This document shows positions 51,302-59,920 of a stretch of 64,000 nt of DNA, piece by piece (positions within the stretch are counted from its first letter, which is position 1; each line of letters starts with the position of its first letter). The stretch covers positions 1-64,000 of the forward strand of contig JAADJD010000012.1 in assembly GCA_013150955.1 (NCBI GenBank), given 5' to 3'. Source of the stretch: Calditrichota bacterium (GTDB lineage: Bacteria; Calditrichota; Calditrichia; RBG-13-44-9; J042). A program made the position numbers and the translations under genes. The notes beneath the pieces were generated by a model. That model saw only the letters and a program-made list of their open reading frames with translations. It did no database searches and was not told the DNA's origin.

Positions 51302-51370
51302 ATCTCAATTCTCGTTTTATTTCAAATGAGGCTTAACACCATGAGCACGTGCATTAAACTCTACTTAAGT

Positions 51371-51523
51371 TTCAGATCGCAAACCATGCGAATGAATCCG
51401 AACTATATCAACAAAATCATTAATATATCCCGGAACCCATTTTCATCCAGATAAAATCCAATGTATTTGGTGATTTTTATTCGCGTTGATTCGCGTAATT
51501 CGTGGGCGAAGACGTATTCTGGG
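51371..51523 (-). repeat. Palindromic element, copy J (left end lost)
   Basis: The inverted copy runs from about ttcagatcgcaaaccatgcg through ttttcatccagataaaatcc to GACGTATTCTGGG. It lies in the 380-base gap 51302-51681 upstream of the sulfotransferase. Confidence 0.8.
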
Positions 51524-51681
51524 TTTAAAACCCCGGTCTCAATGAAATGAATTTCTGGAGGCAGAACCTGTCGTGGGTAGCATGCATCGGATATTCCATT
51601 GGCCGTTCAGTCATCCCGGATACGCTGTTAAACCTGCAGCGTGGAATTGACCAGGGCATTGGGCGAACAGCCCCGATACTT
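51524..51681. other. Non-coding remainder downstream of the NHL protein
   Basis: No gene or clear terminator is visible. The frame of the NHL gene continues open for 17 codons beyond its stop (to TAA about 51630), which may be chance. Confidence 0.35.
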
Positions 51682-54261
51682 TCAGGGTCTGATCCTTAGA
51701 TTCTGGGGGGGACTGGGCGGTTGGCCAGGTCGACCCGCTTCCAGGAAAAACTCGTTGCTCTTGGCCACGTTTCCAGCTTTGTCTTTGCTGAATATTTTAA
51801 ACTTCATGCGTTGGTTGGACGGTACATGCTTTAGCACCACACTGTGCTGCTGGAAATACCCATCTTCAATTTCTGAAAATAACCCGTATACATCCCTTTG
51901 AATCGGGCCTTTATAATCTATGGTCGCCGAGCTGGTTCCATATACCACCAGCCCGATGGCCGGTTCATCGGTTTCCCAGTTGATTTCGTAATCGCCATTT
52001 CCCAGATCCACGACCACCACATTACTGATGGTTGGTGCCGTCTCATCATTCACATCGGGCCAGTACGTTGTTCCGGCCAGATTTTGTTTGATGGAATTGG
52101 GATCGATGGCCTCCAGCTTTCCCCGCAGGGACGAGACGCGGATGTAATATATCAGCGCCTGCAAATCCCTGCCCGTAATCTCTGGACGCCGAATGTGGCC
52201 GCCCATTCCGTTTTGAATGTATTCTGCCAGTTGCAGATCCGTCCATTCTGCCATTTCATCAAAGGTAGGAATGGTATTCCCCAGCCAGTGATGCCCGGTG
52301 GGCCCATGAATGGCCGCCAGAGAGGCCCGCTGCCAGTGTTGATTGAAATCCCAGATGGTTCCGTAATGTAAAATGTACTTTCCACGCTGGGCCAGATCCA
52401 CATCAATATCGTCGGGATCCGTATTCCGCAGCGGACGGAGAACGCTCAACCGTTCCCGATAGGTGTAGGTGATGTATAATCGGGCTTCTTCATCATCGAT
52501 AGCCAGCTGGAGCCCATATGAGCCGGCTCCGCCTCCCATGGCGTCGTTATAATAAACCGGATATCCCGCATCTCCGATTAACTGAATGCGGGAAGAACCA
52601 TCCAGCGGAACCCGTGCAATCCCATGATCGCTTTTATAACCGGTAAAAAGAATGTCATCCACCGGGCCAAAATTACCCCGCCAATCCACATCCATTCCCA
52701 TGCGATCTTCTTTCCCCCCGTCGGTAATGTAGGTGACGGTTTTGGTGGCCAGATCCACGTGGTAAATCGGACGTCCTGCTTTCACCACCAGATTCCCCTG
52801 CGAGGTACGGCGAACAATATACGGCGCCTCGCTGAATGTTTCGGGTCCCAGTACGGTGCTTACGGTGCCATTATCCAGATCGATGGCGCGTACGGCCCGG
52901 TTGCCGCGATCGGCGATGTAAAGCGTCCGTCCAATAATGGCCAATCCTTCGGGTTGATTAAATCGGGCGGTGGACAGGTCACCATCCTGAAATCCAGAAA
53001 CCCCGTACTGCCCCGCAAAAGTACTAATTCGGGGATAGCCAGGAGCACAATTCTGGAAATTGTCATCGCAGCCATTGACCTCCAACAGGGCAATGCGATG
53101 ATTGTATGAATCGGAAACATAGATTTTATTGAGATCCTGGGTATCAAACACCAGCTCCGATTGTTTACTAAAGGCAAAGGTTTCGTCATTCACAAAATTC
53201 CCGGTCAATTCCTTTTGAGCAAACAGATTGCTTTCTGAACAATCGCCCATAACACAGGGCAGTGCATCGGGTCGGGTGACGTATCCCGCCACTGTATAGA
53301 TCCCATTGGGACCGGCAAAAATAATCCGATCCGCATGGGTGGCTCCCAGAACACCCGGCCCTTTTGGGTTAGCCACCAGGGTGGTTGGTCCCATTACCCC
53401 GCCCTGATTTCGCGGGCCATCAGTTAAAAATGTGTGGAGAGCATCGGATTTTTTTTGATTGGCCGTGTAAAAATCGGTACCCACAATGACCACGTGGCCT
53501 TCGTTGGTCCGGGCAAACAGGGATTCCTCATCATAGCGGGCATTCAATGATCCCCACCAGGTTTCCGTAAACCATTGGTTATCGGAAGCCAACCGTTCCC
53601 TTTCCTGAGTCGTCCGGGGTGGATCAATAAACTGATAAGGATAGCTGTTGGATTTGGGCAAGCTCCATCCAGGATACCAGATCCAGTCCACCCCGGTGCC
53701 GCCGTAATTTCGCGAACGCATCCCTTCATATCCCGTAATGGGCAACCACTGCGGACCGGTTTCCGGGCTCCCGTCATTGTCTACAACAATAATGACCGGC
53801 CGGGAACGAAACCGACTAATATCTGAATCCGAAGACGTCCCGCCAGAATACAACCGAATCCGAACCGCATACACGCCATCGGGAACGGAGGTGGATTCCC
53901 ATTGAATGGACTGCGTACCGGTTAAAACATCACTGATCGGGGTGGCCACGTCATTTCCGTTGGCATCAGGGGTATGCAGGAAAAACTGGTAACGAATTTC
54001 CGCGGGTAGATTGTAATCTACGGATGCCGATGCGCCATTTAGCGTCACCGCCTTTGCGGTGAAAGTGACCGTGCCATTGACAATCTGAATTTTAATACCC
54101 GATCCCAGCACGCCCCTCACATTGCGCACCAAACCGCTACCTTCGGCGACCGGTCGGACATAAACAATATCGGTGCTATGTTTCCATTGATATACCTGAG
54201 CCGTTTCTGTTCCGACAAAGGCAAATAGCAATAACCCAATCCAGCCCAACCGTCGCATCAT
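51682..54261 (-). CDS. Exported NHL-repeat beta-propeller protein with a cytochrome-c-like domain lacking heme cysteines
   Basis: The protein has about 859 residues. ATG 54261 has GGAGGAG 5 bases upstream; signal peptide MMRRLGWIGLLLFAFVGTET. An N-terminal beta-rich region (about 30-160) is followed by a propeller (about 240-620) with NHL-like blades: IYVSDSYNHRIALLEV, FNQPEGLAIIGRTLYIADRG and NRAVRAIDLDNGTVSTVLG. At about 635-720 lies LAQRGKYILHYGT, LAAIHGPTGHHWLGNTIPTF, LQLAEYIQNGMGGHI and GRDLQALIYYIR. This resembles a c-type cytochrome in which CxxCH has become LxxIH, with the His kept. An FnIII-like domain (about 760-850) ends QPPSPPQNLRIRP, with no sorting domain. The role is unknown, possibly binding of a surface ligand. 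Confidence 0.75.
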   Translation of the reverse strand: MMRRLGWIGLLLFAFVGTETAQVYQWKHSTDIVYVRPVAEGSGLVRNVRGVLGSGIKIQIVNGTVTFTAKAVTLNGASASVDYNLPAEIRYQFFLHTPDANGNDVATPISDVLTGTQSIQWESTSVPDGVYAVRIRLYSGGTSSDSDISRFRSRPVIIVVDNDGSPETGPQWLPITGYEGMRSRNYGGTGVDWIWYPGWSLPKSNSYPYQFIDPPRTTQERERLASDNQWFTETWWGSLNARYDEESLFARTNEGHVVIVGTDFYTANQKKSDALHTFLTDGPRNQGGVMGPTTLVANPKGPGVLGATHADRIIFAGPNGIYTVAGYVTRPDALPCVMGDCSESNLFAQKELTGNFVNDETFAFSKQSELVFDTQDLNKIYVSDSYNHRIALLEVNGCDDNFQNCAPGYPRISTFAGQYGVSGFQDGDLSTARFNQPEGLAIIGRTLYIADRGNRAVRAIDLDNGTVSTVLGPETFSEAPYIVRRTSQGNLVVKAGRPIYHVDLATKTVTYITDGGKEDRMGMDVDWRGNFGPVDDILFTGYKSDHGIARVPLDGSSRIQLIGDAGYPVYYNDAMGGGAGSYGLQLAIDDEEARLYITYTYRERLSVLRPLRNTDPDDIDVDLAQRGKYILHYGTIWDFNQHWQRASLAAIHGPTGHHWLGNTIPTFDEMAEWTDLQLAEYIQNGMGGHIRRPEITGRDLQALIYYIRVSSLRGKLEAIDPNSIKQNLAGTTYWPDVNDETAPTISNVVVVDLGNGDYEINWETDEPAIGLVVYGTSSATIDYKGPIQRDVYGLFSEIEDGYFQQHSVVLKHVPSNQRMKFKIFSKDKAGNVAKSNEFFLEAGRPGQPPSPPQNLRIRP

Positions 54262-54501
54262 ACCATCTCCTCCATTTGGCCTCTCTGCCATAACGTCAAT
54301 TACCTATATTCCTGGTTTGATTCAAAATTCATACCAGCATTCCCATGTACCCGTGCACTTCATAAAAGTAATTATTGCAAGGTCGGGGATTCATCCAACA
54401 ATGCCAGGTATCATTTTATTCTGGAATGAATTGTAAAAAATTTGCCCAGTGTTTCTTTCTATTAAAAAATTGATTGGAAGTGAAGTTATCAAGTCTGCAA
54501 T

Positions 54502-54675
54502 TCAAAAATTAAAGTTTTCTAAAGGAGCGTTATGCTCAAATATTCCAATCGAATGGAGAGTAAAATCAGTTACCATCAAATGCTGAATATTTTGATTAAG
54601 AAAATCCTTGCATTCATTACTCTTTTCCTGCTTTAAAAAAATTTCTAAAAAGATATTTGTGTCAACCAAATACAT
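54502..54675 (-). pseudogene. vapC: Decayed VapC-like PIN-domain toxin fragment
   Basis: Only about 57 residues remain. ATG 54675 overlaps the antitoxin stop (TAATG). The N-terminal PIN motif LVDTNIFLEIFLKQEKSNEC with the first catalytic Asp is present, followed by MVTDFTLHSIGIF, then a stop at 54502. A normal PIN toxin has about 130 residues and needs further C-terminal acidic residues. The same frame continues past the stop (IADLITSLPINFLIERN) with weak resemblance, so a nonsense or small frameshift is likely. The region is much AT-richer than its neighbours. Confidence 0.65.
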
Positions 54676-54899
54676 TATCTCCAATCCATTGCCTTATGTT
54701 GTAACTCTACAGAAGTATACTGTTTTCTTAAATTTGACAATCCCCCTTCCCAATCGAATTGAAATTTCTTCCTATTGTCAACGATTTTTATATCTTCGAT
54801 CCCATATTTATCTGATAAGAACTCAATGTAATCTAAGACTTCCTGTTTCAAATGATCAGGAAACTTTTTCAATTTGATTATAATTTCCTCAACTTTCAT
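54675..54899 (-). CDS. vapB: VapB-like antitoxin (DUF2281 type)
   Basis: This 74-residue small protein begins MKVEEIIIKLKKFPDHLKQE and has VLDYIEFLSDKYGI, a pattern of the DUF2281 family that partners PIN-domain toxins. Its TAA stop overlaps the toxin ATG (TAATG), as usual for a toxin-antitoxin operon. GAGGGG lies 4 bases upstream of its ATG. AT-rich base composition unlike neighbouring genes suggests acquisition by transfer. With the toxin broken, it may be only a remnant. Confidence 0.72.
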   Translation of the reverse strand: MKVEEIIIKLKKFPDHLKQEVLDYIEFLSDKYGIEDIKIVDNRKKFQFDWEGGLSNLRKQYTSVELQHKAMDWR

Positions 54900-55189
54900 G
54901 ATACCCCTCTCAATCTAATCTTCCATTTAAAAATAATGGAATTTAAACAATGTTAAAAGGAATGATGTTTTCAATCAACATTTTTTCGAAGACAACAAAA
55001 CCAATCCGCAATATGATCTACACGGAAGCATTCGCCATAGAATCGTCCACAAATTGGCACCAATCATCACAAATTCTGTAAAACAATATTCATCTATGAA
55101 AAACCATTCATTGCTTGAAAAAACCAAACTTTCCTAAAATGCGCCTATTTTAATAACTCATAGTCCGGCTTTACCAACCCTCACCCCGT
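54900..55189. other. AT-rich non-coding segment upstream of the toxin-antitoxin remnant
   Basis: This 290-base segment and the 54292-54501 stretch are low in GC. They hold no gene or palindromic element and probably belong to the same acquired island as the VapBC remnant. Confidence 0.4.
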
Positions 55190-56257
55190 TCATTCCCAAT
55201 AAGCTTTGCGAATCAGTTGAATCTCTTCGTTCACCGTATCCGGGATGTCCGGCTCCTTAAGCTGTTTTCGCACCGACTCCAGATTTTCCACCACATACTG
55301 CACTTTTTTCACCATATCATCGATGTTGCCGTTTTCGTAAGTAATCACCCCCTCCGGGCGGGAGCCGTTCTCACTGGCCACCACCGGAGTTTTCAGGGCC
55401 AGTGCCTCCAGTACCGAACTACACACCCCATCCTTTACCGGGGTTCGCAGGAAGAGCGTGGCCCGCTTGATGTAAGTTAAAAAGGTGTCGTGATCCAGAT
55501 CGCCAGCAAAGTATACCCGTTCGCTCAGACCCAGTTCATCAATAAGCTGTTTGATCGGCTCCGACCCGCTCTCGTGACCAATAATTACCAGATATGCCCG
55601 TGGATACAATTCCACGAATCGTTTAAAAAAGCGGATCAAATCCTCCACAAAAAACTCTGGCCGGAAGTAGACGTAACTTACAATCACCGGATGCCCGGTC
55701 TCAAAAATGGTTTTCACCTCCCCCTCTAACGATACCTCATGAAACTGCAGGTACTGTTTGCTGAAAGATTGAATGGGAACAATTTTATCGGGATTAATCC
55801 CATATCCGGCGATTTTTTCTTTCACCGCTTCATTGTTACAGATGATGTATTTGGGCTCCGTGAAAATAAATTTGTACATCGGGGTAAGGTATGGCGCCTT
55901 GAACTGCGGGAAATAGCGTTGAATGGGCCCCGCATGAAAAGTAATCACTGTTCTGCGGAACGTAAGCAAACTGATGATCTGGGCAATGATGGTCATGATA
56001 AATTTTTTCGGGGAATCGCCGTTCAAATGGATATGAATCAAATACCCTTTGAGACGATACTTGAACACCTTCCAGACGTAATCGAAACCATTGTACAGCG
56101 GAATGAAGTCCCGTCCCTTGAGCTTGCGTCCCTTGCCCGTATTAAGCACTTCGCAAATATCCCCCTGTCGCTCCATTTCCTGTTTCAGGAAATACACCCG
56201 GATCCCCCAGCCTGACCGCGGCGGCGGATACGAGGTAATATGCAGCACCTTGACCAC
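55190..56257 (-). CDS. GT4 family glycosyltransferase
   Basis: The protein has 355 residues. I choose the GTG at 56257 (MVKVLHITSYPPPRSGWGIR), with AAGGGA 8 bases upstream and one base after the preceding stop. A TTG at 56272 with AGGAGG 6 bases upstream is a close alternative. The N-terminal GT-B domain has HITSYPPPRSGWGIRVYFLK; the C-terminal donor domain has VIVSYVYFRPEFFVEDLIRF, VYFAGDLDHDTFLTYIKRAT and PVKDGVCSSVLEALALKTPV (E-x7-E-like signature) with ASENGSRPEG. It is expected to add a sugar in the exopolysaccharide pathway. It is directly downstream of the heparinase-like gene. Confidence 0.83.
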   Translation of the reverse strand: MVKVLHITSYPPPRSGWGIRVYFLKQEMERQGDICEVLNTGKGRKLKGRDFIPLYNGFDYVWKVFKYRLKGYLIHIHLNGDSPKKFIMTIIAQIISLLTFRRTVITFHAGPIQRYFPQFKAPYLTPMYKFIFTEPKYIICNNEAVKEKIAGYGINPDKIVPIQSFSKQYLQFHEVSLEGEVKTIFETGHPVIVSYVYFRPEFFVEDLIRFFKRFVELYPRAYLVIIGHESGSEPIKQLIDELGLSERVYFAGDLDHDTFLTYIKRATLFLRTPVKDGVCSSVLEALALKTPVVASENGSRPEGVITYENGNIDDMVKKVQYVVENLESVRKQLKEPDIPDTVNEEIQLIRKAYWE

Positions 56258-56258
56258 T

Positions 56259-58544
56259 TTATTTCCCTTCAAATGCATCCTCCTGAATGATGGTGATTTC
56301 ACTGGCTTCATTGCGTTCGAAGGTCACAATTTTGTACATCTCGTTTTCCCGGCCAAATGCCCACCCCCATTTCCGATCTTTTTGGGATTCCTCAATCACA
56401 ATAAAATTTTCTGTGAAGGGGAATCCTTCCTGAACCGCAAAGTGCACCTCCACCGATTTTGCCAGGGAATCCAGCTTTCCTCCACCATCTGAATGCTCCA
56501 TCCATTTATCCACATCGGTGATGGGGAAGATGCAGAAACAATGGTGCAGGGGCAATTCATCGGTTGCGGAAAATCGCAGCCGGGGGGCGGGCTGGGCATG
56601 GCGGTACAGAGGAGATATCCAGCCTTCCTCCGGACGGGTTCCGCCCTCCTGCAAATCCACCTCCTGTAAATCCCCATGCGAAAGGATAAACACATGTTCA
56701 TCCTGAAAATGACAGTGGATGGTCTGACCATTCAGGGTCAGCTGACAATCGTAATTAAAATGAAGGAAAGAATCCACACGATGGCGCCCCTCGCCTTCAA
56801 TTTCATCCCAGATGACCCAGTAGGCGTCCGAAAGGAAAAAGAAGTTTCGGATATGGCGGGGATGTCCCTCAAGGCGTTCAAAACCGTTGTGGGTGGCCCG
56901 CAGGTAAAATAAGCCCGGTCGATCAATTCGATGAATCAATCGGCCCTGCGGACACAACGACCACAGCATCATGCGGTTGCCATGTTTGGCCTGGCTCTGT
57001 CCATCGATTTCAATGGTATTGTGGGCACGGGTAAGTCGGAAATGGCGGTGCCATTCGAAATTTCCCCGGTAATTATGAAAGCCGCTATCGACGATAAAAT
57101 TTTTTCCCCAGGCAGTAATTTCGAAATGCAGGATATCTGCCTGGCCGTGCGCTGCCGAGGGCGTGTCGTCGGTAAAAAGGCCATCGGCAATTTCTCCGAA
57201 ATCCATCCAGCAGTAATGTGCAGCTGGCTTCCAGTCCGAACGCGCCACGGCATACCCACTTTTGGGGAAAACGGCACGCTTCCGGGAAGGCGCTTTTTCC
57301 TCCAGCTGCTGATACGCCTGCCACCCACGGGCACCAAACAGCCAGAGCACCTCCTCCCACGGTCGACCGGCCACAAATTTAAGCTCCGGCCAGCGAAAGA
57401 GCAGGGCACCAATGGCCAGAATGTTCCGAAAATCCCACTGCTCCGGCTCCCGAAAATAAATGGAACGGGCGTTATCTATATCCCCTACCCACGGAAAGGT
57501 ACCATCCGGTTTGGTAAAATGGAGATTGAATTCCAGAATGCGTTTTAAGTGATTCATGATCGCATCGGGAACGGGATCCCCATTCTGTAACCGAAGAATG
57601 ACCGGCATGAGGTAGAATCCCAGCGTGAAATGATGATAGAACGTGGCCTGTTCCACGGTAACCCCGTCGGCATGGAACTGTTTTTCCATTTCACGGGTGA
57701 GGATGTCCCATCCGGTGCGCTGCCATTCATCCGCCCCGGGCAATTCCGGAAAAAGGTACCCGATGGTAAACAACGCCGACACTTCACCAATCAGGTGGTT
57801 GTAGGGGCTGAAATAAAATGAAAGATTTTCCCGAATATATCGGCCATGCAGGTAGAGGTTTTGTAGAAATTTTCCCACAACTTCGCCGGTAACCAGGGGC
57901 GAATCCAGCAAAAAATACAGGCTCCAGATCCAGGAATACGCCCGTACAGCAACCTCCAGTGCACTCGTCCAGTTTACGCCGATTTTATAGGGATTTTCTG
58001 CCACCCAGTCCTCAAACCAATCCAGCACCTGACGGGCATATTTTTCCTCACCGGTCAGAAAGTACGCCTTGGCCACATCAATGAAAAATTGATGGCGATT
58101 AATCTCCCAGACGTGTTTGATATCGGTGACGCCATCATCCACGAAAATGGTGATATCCTGGTAAAAAGCCCGCTCGTAAGCCTTGCCGGTTGCCGGGTTG
58201 ACATGCCAGGGAATGCGTTTTTCATCGAATGTAAACTGGGCACCCAGCATATCGAATCGGTGCTCCAGAAACTGATCCGCCCGTTGAACGGCAACTTTTA
58301 GATCCTCCTGAAGCTCCTGGCGATAAATGTCTCGACAGCGGTCACGTTCGGGAAAAAAGAAAAATTGTTTACGATTTGACCGATTTAAAAAGGTTTGCAC
58401 ATCTTCCGGAATGGGAATTTGCTTCAACTTGCGCAAATGCCCATTCGGTCGGAAGAACAGTTTCTCCATTCGCTTGGCCAGCAGCGTGCGCGCCCGAAAG
58501 ATCAATTCATCCCGCGACTTGTGCTTAAGTTTCTGCAGCAACAT
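56259..58544 (-). CDS. Heparinase II/III-like protein (predicted cytoplasmic)
   Basis: The protein has 761 residues. An N-terminal alpha/alpha toroid (about 90-390) has HVWEINRHQFFIDVAKAYFL, SPYNHLIGEVSALFTIGYLF and VEQATFYHHFTLGFYLMPVI, with the conserved Asn/His and Tyr positions of the family. A C-terminal beta-sandwich (about 400-700) has SAAHGQADILHFEITAWGKN and FIVDSGFHNYRGN, the hallmark of the Hepar_II_III domain. Family lyases cleave uronate-containing polymers such as heparin or alginate. There is no signal peptide. Such proteins in EPS clusters are common and their role, whether lyase, editing or polymerase-linked, is not settled. Here they accompany AlgD, sulfotransferases and a deacetylase. 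Start ATG 58544 with AAAGGA nearby. Confidence 0.87.
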   Translation of the reverse strand: MLLQKLKHKSRDELIFRARTLLAKRMEKLFFRPNGHLRKLKQIPIPEDVQTFLNRSNRKQFFFFPERDRCRDIYRQELQEDLKVAVQRADQFLEHRFDMLGAQFTFDEKRIPWHVNPATGKAYERAFYQDITIFVDDGVTDIKHVWEINRHQFFIDVAKAYFLTGEEKYARQVLDWFEDWVAENPYKIGVNWTSALEVAVRAYSWIWSLYFLLDSPLVTGEVVGKFLQNLYLHGRYIRENLSFYFSPYNHLIGEVSALFTIGYLFPELPGADEWQRTGWDILTREMEKQFHADGVTVEQATFYHHFTLGFYLMPVILRLQNGDPVPDAIMNHLKRILEFNLHFTKPDGTFPWVGDIDNARSIYFREPEQWDFRNILAIGALLFRWPELKFVAGRPWEEVLWLFGARGWQAYQQLEEKAPSRKRAVFPKSGYAVARSDWKPAAHYCWMDFGEIADGLFTDDTPSAAHGQADILHFEITAWGKNFIVDSGFHNYRGNFEWHRHFRLTRAHNTIEIDGQSQAKHGNRMMLWSLCPQGRLIHRIDRPGLFYLRATHNGFERLEGHPRHIRNFFFLSDAYWVIWDEIEGEGRHRVDSFLHFNYDCQLTLNGQTIHCHFQDEHVFILSHGDLQEVDLQEGGTRPEEGWISPLYRHAQPAPRLRFSATDELPLHHCFCIFPITDVDKWMEHSDGGGKLDSLAKSVEVHFAVQEGFPFTENFIVIEESQKDRKWGWAFGRENEMYKIVTFERNEASEITIIQEDAFEGK

Positions 58545-58670
58545 CGATCCTTTCCATCAGTTTTATTTTACACTCCCAATTTGTCCAATGAGGAGATCGA
58601 TCCGGGAACCAATCCCGAAAATTTTTTGTGGTGAAATGGGGATTTTCAATCCCGGCGTTTTTTTGCCGGA

Positions 58671-59705
58671 TCAGCGTCCCTGTTGAATGATGCGTCGGAT
58701 GTACTGCTGATGCCGATGCTTTACCCACGATGAATAAAGCCGGGACAATATCGAGGATTCCGAAGAGCGCACCAGTCCCAGAAGATGGGTGAAAAAGTGC
58801 CGTAAAAAAAAGAAATTGAAGACCACATCCTGCCGCCCCTCAGAAAACCCATAACCACGAAAGTAGGCATCCTGCAACCGGCGAATTACCTTCGGTCGAT
58901 AAATGGGTTTGTAAAGCAACATCTCCAATTGATGATACAGCCGGGTGAAATCAAAATAAGGGTGTCCCTTTTCCAGCCGATTGAAATCGTGTACCACAAT
59001 CGCGTCTCCAGAAACCAGGAGATTCCCCAATCCAAAATCCCGGTGCAAAATGACCTCCGGAAAAGCGCGTTTCTGAGCTTCCGTTAAATGCCGCTGGTAA
59101 AATTGCAAAACCTGTTGCCGATCGGATTCGGTGAAACCGGCTGCCGGGATGGTCACCAGTTGTTTCAGGCGAATGTCCACATCTTCGATCAACGTCTGAT
59201 AATCATAAAGCGCATCCTGTCGGGTTTTCTGTTGGAAATGGTAAAGTAATCGTCCCGCCTTGAACAAATAATTCGCCAGGGTATTGACAATGGACGTTTT
59301 AGGAAAAAAACGGGCATTCTGCTGAATTAAAATCGCCAGATTCTTCCCCGGGGTTTCTTCTGTGATGATGCAATCGGAATCGCGATCGTAAAAAAGAGGG
59401 CGGAAGGTGGTCATGTCCGGAAATTCTTTTAGCTGATCGTACCAGAATTGGATGGTGTGGAATTCCGTCTCAATTTCCTGCTTAAACTGAGATTCCGGCT
59501 TTTTTCGCCAGTTTTTAAATAATTTTACGTACACATTCCGAGCGCCTTCTGTGCCTACCAGGCGGTAAATTGCCTGAACCGAATAGGGTCGCTCGAACAG
59601 GCGAATCTTCTCAAACCGCCGGAACTCACCAATACCCACGTCCCCAAATGCCGGACTGTGAACAAATTTTTCCAGGGTTTGTTGCAAAACTGCGGATGCG
59701 TTCAC
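58671..59705 (-). CDS. APH/choline-kinase-like phosphotransferase
   Basis: The protein has 344 residues (GTG start at 59705). The C-terminal kinase lobe has VILHRDFGLGNLLVSGDAIV, with catalytic Asp and Asn (HxDxxxxN), and VHDFNRLEKGHPYFDFTRLY (Mg-binding DFxxxxxG-like). The N-terminal lobe is less typical. FRRFEKIRLFERPYSVQAIY and VYVKLFKN contain the ATP-lysine candidate. Family members phosphorylate aminoglycosides, choline, homoserine and sugars. In this locus a role in phosphorylating a sugar or lipid precursor of the polysaccharide is likely. It lies between the heparinase-like and sulfotransferase genes on the same strand. Confidence 0.77.
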   Translation of the reverse strand: MNASAVLQQTLEKFVHSPAFGDVGIGEFRRFEKIRLFERPYSVQAIYRLVGTEGARNVYVKLFKNWRKKPESQFKQEIETEFHTIQFWYDQLKEFPDMTTFRPLFYDRDSDCIITEETPGKNLAILIQQNARFFPKTSIVNTLANYLFKAGRLLYHFQQKTRQDALYDYQTLIEDVDIRLKQLVTIPAAGFTESDRQQVLQFYQRHLTEAQKRAFPEVILHRDFGLGNLLVSGDAIVVHDFNRLEKGHPYFDFTRLYHQLEMLLYKPIYRPKVIRRLQDAYFRGYGFSEGRQDVVFNFFFLRHFFTHLLGLVRSSESSILSRLYSSWVKHRHQQYIRRIIQQGR

Positions 59706-59920
59706 AATGCTACTGTCCTTGTCCTTCGAGTGGAATGCGAGCTATGCCATCTGGCAGCACGAAACATCTTTTTCACGCCGGTAGAAATTAAACCAATGTT
59801 CTGTAAAGGATTTTCTCTGGTAGATTAATACACTTTTCAAGGATATGCCATTAAAGGGATCGAGCTTTTCAAAACGATGGAACAGGATCAGGAGGATTCC
59901 AGCCTGAACTTCACTGCTTG

